Below are positions 1-5,139 of a stretch of 5,215 nt of DNA, piece after piece (the first letter of the stretch is position 1; each line of letters opens with the position of its first letter). Position numbers and translations under genes: made by a program. Location: assembly GCA_011322715.1 (NCBI GenBank), contig DRLX01000025.1, positions 1-5,215 on the forward strand. The letters are read 5' to 3'. The notes below the pieces were generated by a model, which worked only from the letters and a program-made list of their open reading frames with translations, searched no databases and was not told the origin of the DNA. The DNA comes from Desulfobulbaceae bacterium (GTDB lineage: Bacteria; Desulfobacterota; Desulfobulbia; Desulfobulbales; Desulfobulbaceae).

Positions 1-375
1 GATCGGATCGCCCATTGTCGTGTTTTACAGGAAAAGTTGGCGCTTCTTGGGTATGATGCCTCCCTGTTGACCGGTCGGATTCATCCCGAAGAACGGGAGC
101 GGATCGTCACCGGTGTTCAGGCCGGCAAAATCCAGGTGTTGATTGCTACCCTGCAACTGATAGGAGAGGGGTTTGACTGCCCTGGTTTGACCACCATAGT
201 CCTGGCAACGCCGATAAAATTTGAAGGTCGGCTGCTCCAGGTGGTCGGCAGGGTAATGCGGCCCCTGCAGGGAAAAACCGCCATGGTCATTGACTATGCC
301 GATAGCAGAGTTCCTGTTTTGCGGCGTTCGGCTGAAAATCGTCGTATTTTGTTTGACAAATGGGGAACAGATTGA
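1..375 (+). CDS. Superfamily 2 DEAD/DEAH helicase, C-terminal fragment
   Basis: The reading frame is open from base 1 to a TGA at 373-375, so the 5' part of the gene lies outside the window. The 124 visible codons form the second RecA-like domain of an SF2 helicase. There is a motif IV-like LLTGR segment, then a motif V region (IGEGFDCPGL, about 160-189) followed by LATPIKF, then motif VI QVVGRVMRP (238-264) with the arginine-finger pattern Q-x-x-G-R-x-x-R. The tail contains DYADSRVPVL and ends soon after. This combination resembles helicases associated with TOTE-type primase/conflict proteins or the wider UvrB/SSL2-like group; that subfamily is inference, because the ATP-binding Walker motifs are not in view. 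The expected role is ATP-dependent nucleic acid remodelling in the cytoplasm. The stop overlaps the yaaA start (TGATG), which suggests a shared transcript and translational coupling. Confidence 0.88.
   Translation, partial: DRIAHCRVLQEKLALLGYDASLLTGRIHPEERERIVTGVQAGKIQVLIATLQLIGEGFDCPGLTTIVLATPIKFEGRLLQVVGRVMRPLQGKTAMVIDYADSRVPVLRRSAENRRILFDKWGTD
362..366 (+). promoter_or_regulatory. Ribosome binding site of yaaA
   Basis: GGGGA lies inside the last helicase codons, 8 nt upstream of the ATG at 375. It decides against the earlier in-frame ATG at 360, which overlaps this element and would add five residues not found at the start of known YaaA proteins. Confidence 0.6.
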
Positions 376-1145
376 TGTTACTTGTTATTTCTCCTTCAAA
401 AACACAGGAGTTCAATGGTAAAACCATTGAACTCAGGACTATGCCCGTCTTTATGCACCAGGCGGAAGAACTCTCGAGTATACTGGCAAAACGCAGTGTT
501 GAGGAACTGGCAGCCTTGATGAAAATCAGCCCGCGCCTGGCCGAGTTGACTTTTCAACGGTACCAGACGATGCATTTTCCCTTTACACCGGAAAATTCCC
601 GACAGGCTTTGCTGGTATTTCAGGGCGCTCAGTTCAGTCCGATTCCGGTTGCGAGGTTTACGGAAGAAGATTTCCGTTTCGCTCAGGACCACCTGCGTAT
701 TTTTTCAGGGCTGTATGGGCTGCTGCGCCCCCTTGATCTTATGCAGCCGTATCGACTGGAAATGGCAACCAGGCTTATGACGGATCGTGGTCAAACCCTG
801 TATGAATATTGGAGGGACGAAATCACAGGGCATCTTCGATCTCTGTTTGCCGGTAATGCACATGCCGTCCTCGTCAACCTGGCCTCGGAGGAGTACTTTA
901 AGGTGGTGAGACCGGCGGATCTCGGTTGTCCCATTCTGAAGATTTCCTTTAAAGAGATAAGAAATGGAAAGGCCCGGGTGATTGCCGTGTATGCCAAACG
1001 GGCCAGGGGTATGATGGTGGATTATGTCATCAGTAACCGGGTAACCAATCCGGAATTACTCAAGAAATTTGACAGCGATGGATACACATATTGCAAGGAA
1101 CTGTCAACCGGATACGACTGGGTTTTTGCCCGTAAAACACAATAA
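375..1145 (+). CDS. yaaA: Peroxide stress protein YaaA (DUF328 family)
   Basis: This encodes a 256-residue protein, close to the roughly 258 residues of E. coli YaaA. I chose the ATG at 375 because the protein then begins MLLVISPSKT, matching the conserved family N-terminus (MLILISPAKT in E. coli), and a GGGGA element is correctly spaced. Family hallmarks are all present: FAQDHLRIFSGLYGLLRPLD then MQPYRLEM (residues about 102-130), NLASEEYFK (168-176) and YAKRARGMM (206-214). In E. coli the protein is cytoplasmic, is induced by peroxide through OxyR, and limits free intracellular iron and so oxidative DNA damage; it also binds DNA. Those properties are family knowledge, not visible here. No OxyR site is recognised upstream, because the gene follows the helicase directly with a one-base overlap. 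A strong inverted repeat lies within codons 12-20. Confidence 0.95.
   Translation: MLLVISPSKTQEFNGKTIELRTMPVFMHQAEELSSILAKRSVEELAALMKISPRLAELTFQRYQTMHFPFTPENSRQALLVFQGAQFSPIPVARFTEEDFRFAQDHLRIFSGLYGLLRPLDLMQPYRLEMATRLMTDRGQTLYEYWRDEITGHLRSLFAGNAHAVLVNLASEEYFKVVRPADLGCPILKISFKEIRNGKARVIAVYAKRARGMMVDYVISNRVTNPELLKKFDSDGYTYCKELSTGYDWVFARKTQ
408..434 (+). repeat. Perfect 12-bp inverted repeat with 3-nt loop inside yaaA
   Basis: GAGTTCAATGGT (408-419) and its exact reverse complement ACCATTGAACTC (423-434) flank the loop AAA (420-422). The transcript would fold into a stable hairpin starting 33 nt after the yaaA start codon. No T-tract follows, so it is not an intrinsic terminator. The encoded residues (E-F-N-G-K-T-I-E-L) sit in a variable part of the protein, so the structure may not be forced by protein sequence. 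Its role is unknown. Confidence 0.9.
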
Positions 1146-1269
1146 AGGCGGGAGCTCACAAATCTCCTTGTCTTTTTGTTCTTTTCTCGGTACAGTCTGC
1201 CATTTTTTACCCTTAACAGCCCCGGAAAAAAATAATTATCCCATCCTGCTTATCTTTTCTTTCAGCTTC

Positions 1270-1323
1270 TTCGTTGTGAAAAAGGTTACATGTTTTTAAT
1301 ATGCCTACTTTTTTCGTTGTGAA
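1270..1323 (+). repeat. Two 11-bp direct repeats TTCGTTGTGAA upstream of typA
   Basis: TTCGTTGTGAA occurs at 1270-1280 and again at 1313-1323, a 43-bp centre-to-centre distance (about four helical turns). Both copies lie upstream of typA and end in a TGTGA core. They could be paired regulator half-sites on one DNA face, or the first copy could supply a -35-like TTGTGA (1274-1279) for TAATAT (1297-1302) at 17-bp spacing. The repeat is seen directly; any function is inference. Confidence 0.5.
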
Positions 1324-1361
1324 TCTAAGGAAAAATCAGGCACATTGAATAATAATTTTTT

Positions 1362-1390
1362 TTGTCCGTGACCCTTGGAAAAATTATTTT
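1362..1390 (+). promoter_or_regulatory. Possible sigma-70-type promoter for typA
   Basis: TTGTCC (1362-1367) and TATTTT (1385-1390) are 17 bp apart and each match four of six consensus positions. In such AT-rich DNA this is weak evidence. An alternative pair is TTGTGA (1274-1279) with TAATAT (1297-1302), also 17 bp apart. A promoter somewhere in this region is likely because typA is 299 bp from yaaA, but the exact site is uncertain. Confidence 0.25.
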
Positions 1391-1435
1391 TATTTTACCT
1401 CAATTTAGGTGCTAATTTTCCCCGTTATGCGGGAC

Positions 1436-1440
1436 AGGAA
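1436..1440 (+). promoter_or_regulatory. Ribosome binding site of typA
   Basis: AGGAA lies 4 nt upstream of the ATG at 1445, slightly close but usable. It favours 1445 over the upstream in-frame GTG (1409) and ATG (1427), which have no comparable purine tract. Confidence 0.65.
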
Positions 1441-1444
1441 AGAT

Positions 1445-3244
1445 ATGAAGCAGGAAAATATTCGTAATGTAGCGATTATCGCCCATGTCGACCATGGGAA
1501 GACGACACTGGTTGATCAGCTCTTTCGTCAGAGCGGCATGTTTCGTGATAACCAGCAGGTAGCTGAACGATTGATGGATTCCATGGACCTTGAACGTGAG
1601 CGTGGGATCACCATTGCCTCCAAAAACGGATCCTATCAGTATAAGGACTATCGGATTAATATTATAGACACTCCCGGACACGCTGATTTCGGCGGCCAGG
1701 TGGAGCGGGTTCTGCGCATGGCCGATGGCGCCGTCCTTCTCGTTGACGCCCAGGAAGGACCGATGCCGCAGACTTTTTTCGTGGTCAAAAAGGCGCTGGC
1801 CGCAGGGTTGCCGATTCTGGTGGTGGTTAATAAGATTGATAAACCGGCGGCCCGGTGTGACTGGGTGGTGGATCAGGTTTTTGATCTCCTTGGCCGTCTG
1901 GATGCTCCGGATGAATCGCTGGATTTTCCCGTGGTTTATGGTTCGGCAAAAGAGGGATATATGGTTGCGGACCACAGTGAGACTCCGGTGCCGGGCGAGG
2001 GAATGGATCTCATTTCCGAGATGATTATCAACCATGTGCCGCCGCCGTCCGGTGATATCAACGCACCCCTGCAGCTGCAGATCAACACCATTGATTATTC
2101 ACCCTATCTTGGTCGGCTCGGTATCGGTAAACTGGTCAATGGGCGGTTAAGTTTAAACGATAACGTGGTTGTCGCCCGCCGGGATGGATCCATCAAACCG
2201 GTGCGGATCAATAAGATTTTCATCTTTGAAGCTGATCGGCAAGTTCCGGTTGAGAGCGCCTCTACCGGTGATATTGTCGCTGTTGCCGGCATGGAGGACG
2301 TCACGGTCGGCGTTACCTTTACCGATCTTGATGATCCCAGGCCATTGCCGTTGGTTGAGATTGATCCGCCGACTATTTCCATGCGTTTTATCCCCAATGA
2401 TTCACCCTTTGCCGGTCAGGATGGAAAATTTGTTACCTCTCGGCACCTGGAAGAACGTCTGCGCCGGGAGACTCTGGCTGATGTTGCGTTGCGGGTTGAG
2501 CCGTTGACCGATGCCGTCGGTTTTCTTGTTGCCGGTCGAGGAGAGCTGCATCTCTCTATCCTGATCGAAAAAATGCGGCGTGAGGGTTATGAATTTCAAG
2601 TGACACGGCCGCATGTCATTATGCGTGAGGAAAACGGGAAGACGGTTGAACCCTATGAAGAGTTGACTGTTGATGTTGATGAGCAGTATCAGGGCGTTGT
2701 CATTGAACAACTGGGTAAGCTTAAAGGCGTGTTGGAAGACATGCAGGTTGAAAATCAGATGACCCGGATGAAGTTCAAGATTCCCACCCGAGGTCTTTTG
2801 GGGTATCGTTCTCAGTTTATGACCGATACACGCGGTATGGGGGTCATGAATTATGTCTTTGCCGAGTGGGGACCTTATGCCGGTGAAATCGTCAACCGCA
2901 CCAATGGGGTGATGATCGTCAAGGAATCCTGTACATCCGTGGCCTATGCCCTGTTTAATCTGCAGGATCGGGGGCGCCTGTTTATCGGTCCGGGTGTAGA
3001 CCTGTACAAAGGACAGATTATCGGTGAAAATTGTCGAACCGCCGACTTGGTGGTCAATCCGGCCAAGGGGAAGAAATTGACCAATATGCGGGCCTCGGGT
3101 TCGGACGAGGCGGTTATTCTTACCCCGCCTGTTGACATGAGCCTTGAGGAATGCATATCATATATTAATGATGATGAGCTGGTGGAGATTACCCCCAAAG
3201 CCATTCGATTACGCAAGAAAACCGGGGCGAAATATCGGGGATAA
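1445..3244 (+). CDS. typA: Translational GTPase TypA/BipA
   Basis: This encodes 599 residues, near the roughly 607 of E. coli BipA. The ATG at 1445 gives MKQENIRNVAIIAHVDHGKT, aligning with the family start; the frame extends upstream to 1409 but those codons are not family-like. All G motifs are intact: G1 AHVDHGKT (13-20), switch I ERGIT (52-56), G3 DTPGH (75-79), G4 NKID (129-132) and G5 SAK (167-169). After the GTPase domain come the elongation-factor-like beta-barrel and the EF-G-like domains, then the BipA-specific C-terminal domain with TRGLLGYRSQFMTDTRG around residue 450-465. BipA binds the 70S ribosome near the EF-G site and assists 50S assembly and growth at low temperature or under stress; this is family knowledge. 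It appears to be transcribed alone, with its own AT-rich upstream region. No frameshift or missing catalytic residue is seen. Confidence 0.98.
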   Translation: MKQENIRNVAIIAHVDHGKTTLVDQLFRQSGMFRDNQQVAERLMDSMDLERERGITIASKNGSYQYKDYRINIIDTPGHADFGGQVERVLRMADGAVLLVDAQEGPMPQTFFVVKKALAAGLPILVVVNKIDKPAARCDWVVDQVFDLLGRLDAPDESLDFPVVYGSAKEGYMVADHSETPVPGEGMDLISEMIINHVPPPSGDINAPLQLQINTIDYSPYLGRLGIGKLVNGRLSLNDNVVVARRDGSIKPVRINKIFIFEADRQVPVESASTGDIVAVAGMEDVTVGVTFTDLDDPRPLPLVEIDPPTISMRFIPNDSPFAGQDGKFVTSRHLEERLRRETLADVALRVEPLTDAVGFLVAGRGELHLSILIEKMRREGYEFQVTRPHVIMREENGKTVEPYEELTVDVDEQYQGVVIEQLGKLKGVLEDMQVENQMTRMKFKIPTRGLLGYRSQFMTDTRGMGVMNYVFAEWGPYAGEIVNRTNGVMIVKESCTSVAYALFNLQDRGRLFIGPGVDLYKGQIIGENCRTADLVVNPAKGKKLTNMRASGSDEAVILTPPVDMSLEECISYINDDELVEITPKAIRLRKKTGAKYRG

Positions 3245-3276
3245 TTTTTTGTTTTTGTTTATCTTAGGTCAAGTAT

Positions 3277-3294
3277 CCCGCAGTGTGCTGCGGG
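3277..3294 (+). repeat. Perfect 7-bp hairpin between typA and the small selenoprotein gene
   Basis: CCCGCAG (3277-3283) pairs exactly with CTGCGGG (3288-3294) across a TGTG loop. T-rich DNA (3245-3260) lies before rather than after the stem, so it does not look like a canonical rho-independent terminator for typA on the + strand, and the minus-strand product would be followed by A-rich sequence. It may stabilise the typA mRNA 3' end or act in the leader of the downstream operon. Confidence 0.7.
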
Positions 3295-3301
3295 TGGAGT
3301 T

Positions 3302-3331
3302 ATGTACCTGGATTTAACCATCGTACTCTGA
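3302..3331 (+). CDS. Possible 9-codon leader ORF
   Basis: ATG at 3302 opens a nine-residue peptide (MYLDLTIVL) ending at TGA 3329-3331, which overlaps the ATG (3331) of the small membrane protein as TGATG. A purine-rich GGTGGAG (3294-3299) precedes it, but only 2 nt separate it from the ATG, closer than usual. The downstream ATG has no ribosome binding site of its own, so translation of this mini-ORF followed by re-initiation is one way to explain its expression. The ORF is short enough to arise by chance. Confidence 0.25.
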   Translation: MYLDLTIVL

Positions 3332-3492
3332 TGAAGGATTTTATCATTGTCGGCCTGGCTCTGTTTGCCGGTATGGGGGCCTTTGCCGTTATTTTTCGAA
3401 AATACGGCAGTGACTGCATCCCCTGACTGCTGATGTATAGCTCCATAGGTGTGGGGCTGGTAGTGTACACGATACTGAAATCGTTGTTTTAA
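3331..3492 (+). CDS. Putative small two-helix membrane selenoprotein with a CxxU motif (in-frame TGA at 3424)
   Basis: Starting at ATG 3331 the frame encodes 31 residues, then TGA (3424-3426), then 21 more residues to a TAA at 3490-3492. Read through, the product is 53 residues. Residues 4-22 form a hydrophobic helix (FIIVGLALFAGMGAFAVIF), then RKYGSD, then C29-I-P-U32, then a second hydrophobic helix (about 33-49, LLMYSSIGVGLVVYTIL), ending KSLF. Three points favour selenocysteine over a true stop: the sequence after the TGA is a clean second membrane helix in the same frame, the TGA sits two residues after a Cys as in redox CxxU motifs, and a SECIS-like hairpin follows. The next base is C, a context known for weak termination. 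A redox or metal-handling role at the membrane is inference. The start lacks a clear ribosome binding site and may depend on the 9-codon ORF it overlaps. Alternatives are a 31-aa one-helix peptide, a pseudogene or a sequencing error. I do not recognise the family. Confidence 0.6.
3424..3462 (+). promoter_or_regulatory. Candidate bacterial SECIS element
   Basis: Just downstream of the in-frame TGA, AGCTCCAT (3439-3446) pairs with GTGGGGCT (3451-3458), counting two G-U wobbles, leaving an apical loop AGGU (3447-3450). With the two innermost pairs open, the loop is ATAGGTGT (3445-3452). Weak pairs (3436-3438 with 3459-3462 and one bulge) may extend the base. The apical loop starts 18-20 nt after the TGA. 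E. coli fdhF SECIS has an AGGUCU loop at a similar distance, with the loop G and U contacted by SelB. The distance, stem and G in the loop's first positions fit the general bacterial SECIS model as I know it. The hairpin also overlaps codons for the second helix, as bacterial SECIS elements do. Confidence 0.55.
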
Positions 3493-3493
3493 C

Positions 3494-3497
3494 AGGA
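3494..3497 (+). promoter_or_regulatory. Ribosome binding site of the LysM protein gene
   Basis: AGGA lies 7 nt upstream of ATG 3505 and directly after the TAA (3490-3492) of the small membrane protein. The 12-nt gap between the two genes implies a shared transcript. Confidence 0.7.
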
Positions 3498-3504
3498 CTG
3501 TTTT

Positions 3505-4893
3505 ATGGCCAATTCTTTGGATTCTTCCACAACGTCGGCCTCGGCCGAAATTGTGCAGGCAAGGATTGATGAGAAACGTCTTTTTGAGGCCCGGTTTATT
3601 TTCCATAAGTTATCTCGGGCGATTGAGCCTCAGGTAAGCCGCCGGCTGGAACAATCGCTGGAAGAAAAGATTGCACAGGCAGAGAAACTTTTCAACCATG
3701 GCCGCCGGCTGGAAGAACAACAGCGGTATGAGGAGGCTGAAAGGGATTATGGCGGCGTTCTCGCCATCACTGTTGATTATCCATCACTTGATCAGGCAAT
3801 ACAGCGGGTTACCATGCTCCGTAAACTCGGCCCCTTGCTGACTCCTTCCTCACCGGATGACGGCGGGACGGCACGGGAGCAAACGGTGCCGGTTGAAATG
3901 CCTGGCACGAAGGTCCCCGGTAGATTGAGATTGCCTCGGCGCCGGAAAATTCTTGTTTTTTCCCTCTTTTTGATTTTTGTGGGTTTTGCTGCCATGCTGT
4001 TGACCGGCAGGGGCTTTTTAGGTTCCGGTACCTCGGAGACGCCGTATGAAAAAGGCGTTACCTCTGCGAGTCTGCCGGTTGTCCCTTCACCTACAAAGAC
4101 TTTAGACATGCGGCCGGAAACTTATCCCGGGGAAAAGGGGCAGATGAAGAAGATGACGGGAATTGTCCTTGACCGAGTCATTGCCCCGCCGATAATCAAT
4201 GATGCGACGGCATCGTCTGTAAAGGCCGGACCGGTTGTAAAAAACACAAAAAACACACAGAAGAGAAAACTCCCGCCAGAGCCGCATGCCGTCGAAGAAC
4301 AACCGGTTATCAGGGTGATTATTCCTTTGCAAGGGCAGGTCGTCAAAGTGCCGGCTAATAATGATACGCTCCTTGCACTTGAGGAGAGCTCTGAAATAGT
4401 CCAAAAGGCAGCGGCCAAGGAGAAACAGGAAACCGGAGCAGCTGCGACCGGCAAGGTTGATCAATCGTCTACCGGCACGATAAAAGCGCGAATATATACC
4501 GTGCAGGCCGGGGACACCCTGGAAGCCATTGCCGGTAAAGTCTATGGAGATCGCTCCCAATGGTCCTCTCTTGCACAGGCGAACCGGGAACACCTGGGGC
4601 ACCCACCCTACGTCCTTGCCGTAGGGGAAAAAATTGTCATCCCTCCCAGGGAAGAAGCGGCGAAGATACACGCCGTTTCTCCGGATGCGACGGATGGGAC
4701 CTATACCGTTGTTTCCGGTGACTCCTTAGGTGTGATAGCCCGTAAGGTATATGGAAGCAGTCGCCGGTGGCAACGGTTATATGACTTGAACCGGGACCGG
4801 CTGTCCAGTCCGTCCGCGTTGCGGGTCGGTCAGAAACTGCGGACCAGGAAGGAGATGGATATATCCGTTGATTCCGATCCGGTGGGAGAGTAA
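3505..4893 (+). CDS. Bitopic membrane protein with N-terminal helical domain and two C-terminal LysM domains
   Basis: This encodes 462 residues. Residues about 15-112 are charged and helical (many E, K, R, A, L), with a TPR-like stretch (AEKLFNHGRRLEEQQRYEEAERDY) suggesting a repeat or coiled-coil interaction domain. A basic linker ending RRRK (145-148) precedes one membrane segment (149-168, ILVFSLFLIFVGFAAMLLTG), so by the positive-inside rule the N-terminus is cytoplasmic and the rest is outside. Residues 169-329 are low-complexity, rich in P, T, K and V, probably a flexible spacer through the periplasm. Two LysM domains follow: about 330-380 (YTVQAGDTLEAIAGKVYGD to KIVIP) and 399-448 (YTVVSGDSLGVIARKVYG to GQKL). 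LysM binds N-acetylglucosamine-containing glycans such as peptidoglycan. No catalytic domain is visible, so it looks like a wall-anchoring or scaffold protein. The specific role is unknown. It lies 12 nt downstream of the putative selenoprotein, and a probable terminator follows. Confidence 0.85.
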   Translation: MANSLDSSTTSASAEIVQARIDEKRLFEARFIFHKLSRAIEPQVSRRLEQSLEEKIAQAEKLFNHGRRLEEQQRYEEAERDYGGVLAITVDYPSLDQAIQRVTMLRKLGPLLTPSSPDDGGTAREQTVPVEMPGTKVPGRLRLPRRRKILVFSLFLIFVGFAAMLLTGRGFLGSGTSETPYEKGVTSASLPVVPSPTKTLDMRPETYPGEKGQMKKMTGIVLDRVIAPPIINDATASSVKAGPVVKNTKNTQKRKLPPEPHAVEEQPVIRVIIPLQGQVVKVPANNDTLLALEESSEIVQKAAAKEKQETGAAATGKVDQSSTGTIKARIYTVQAGDTLEAIAGKVYGDRSQWSSLAQANREHLGHPPYVLAVGEKIVIPPREEAAKIHAVSPDATDGTYTVVSGDSLGVIARKVYGSSRRWQRLYDLNRDRLSSPSALRVGQKLRTRKEMDISVDSDPVGE

Positions 4894-4976
4894 CCCTTCT
4901 CATCATTTTTGTCGGGGAATGGGTGCCTGAGAGTGTGCAAGATTTCCTGAATTCACTTGGGCTGAACCTGAAGGGT

Positions 4977-5004
4977 AAACAGGTGCTTTCCCCACTGTTT
5001 TTTT
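4977..5004 (+). terminator. Probable intrinsic terminator after the LysM gene
   Basis: ACAGGTG (4979-4985) pairs with CACTGT (4993-4998) with one bulged G (4983) and loop CTTTCCC; A4977-A4978 can add pairs with T4999-T5000. A run of seven Ts (4998-5004) follows. The stem is short and imperfect, but its place 84 bp after the LysM stop and its T-tract support termination of the operon. Confidence 0.5.
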
Positions 5005-5119
5005 CTTTCAATGTATCCTGAAACTGTCTCCTTTACGGTCGTTTGGATGAGCGGTATGCAGTACAATTTTTGACAAGGGGCATGGGGTATTTTTTTGTCG
5101 AGAGCCTCTATCAATCTTA

Positions 5120-5132
5120 GGACCAAAGGTCC
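5120..5132 (+). repeat. Short palindrome GGACC-AAA-GGTCC
   Basis: A perfect 5-bp inverted repeat with a 3-bp centre lies 7 bp before the possible GTG start at 5140 and 22 bp before the ATG at 5155. It could be an operator or a small leader hairpin. Its second arm overlaps AAGGT, the only ribosome binding site-like sequence for the GTG start. Confidence 0.4.
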
Positions 5133-5139
5133 AAAATCG

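Larger units (their letters stand above)
1146..1444 (+). other. AT-rich intergenic region between yaaA and typA
   Basis: These 299 bases hold no convincing gene. Composition shifts sharply to A/T from about 1225, as expected for a promoter region. It contains a pair of 11-bp direct repeats (1270-1280 and 1313-1323), long T-runs (around 1355-1363 and 1387-1396), and weak -35/-10-like hexamers. A poor stem (GGAG 1151-1154 with CTCC 1164-1167, followed by TTGTCTTTTT) could help end the yaaA transcript, but 4 bp is too little to call a terminator. The typA ribosome binding site lies at its 3' end. Confidence 0.6.
4894..5139 (+). other. Intergenic region after the LysM gene
   Basis: No gene is supported in these 246 bases. 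They hold the probable terminator, a perfect TTGACA (5070-5075) with no good -10 hexamer at normal spacing (TATTTT at 5088-5093 is only 12 bp away), and the palindrome GGACCAAAGGTCC (5120-5132). The region probably includes the promoter of a gene that starts near the window end. Confidence 0.5.

Noticed and set aside
1151..1176. GGAG/CTCC stem followed by a T-rich run after yaaA
   Set aside because: Only 4 bp of stem with a 9-nt loop and a broken T-tract; too weak to call a terminator.
1069..1299. 76-codon + strand frame running from yaaA into the intergenic region
   Set aside because: It starts inside yaaA in another frame, has no ribosome binding site, and its 3' half is translated AT-rich intergenic DNA.
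1409..1444. Upstream starts (GTG 1409, ATG 1427) for typA
   Set aside because: The extra residues do not match the TypA N-terminus, and the best ribosome binding site serves ATG 1445.
1412..2035. 207-codon minus-strand open frame opposite typA
   Set aside because: It lies wholly opposite the strongly conserved GTPase domain of typA and its translation shows no family resemblance.
2069..2080. CTGCAGCTGCAG palindrome inside typA
   Set aside because: It is explained by codons for the Leu-Gln repeat in conserved coding sequence and has no loop or context suggesting function.
3259..3606. 115-codon open frame on the minus strand
   Set aside because: It overlaps the small membrane gene and the start of the LysM gene, has no recognisable motif or hydrophobic pattern, and no ribosome binding site was evident; it looks like an antisense shadow.
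4102..4671. 189-codon minus-strand open frame opposite the LysM gene
   Set aside because: The + strand frame has a clear domain layout with membrane segment and LysM motifs; the antisense frame has none.
5070..5093. Perfect TTGACA with TATTTT as a promoter
   Set aside because: The spacer is only 12 bp and no acceptable -10 hexamer lies at 16-18 bp.
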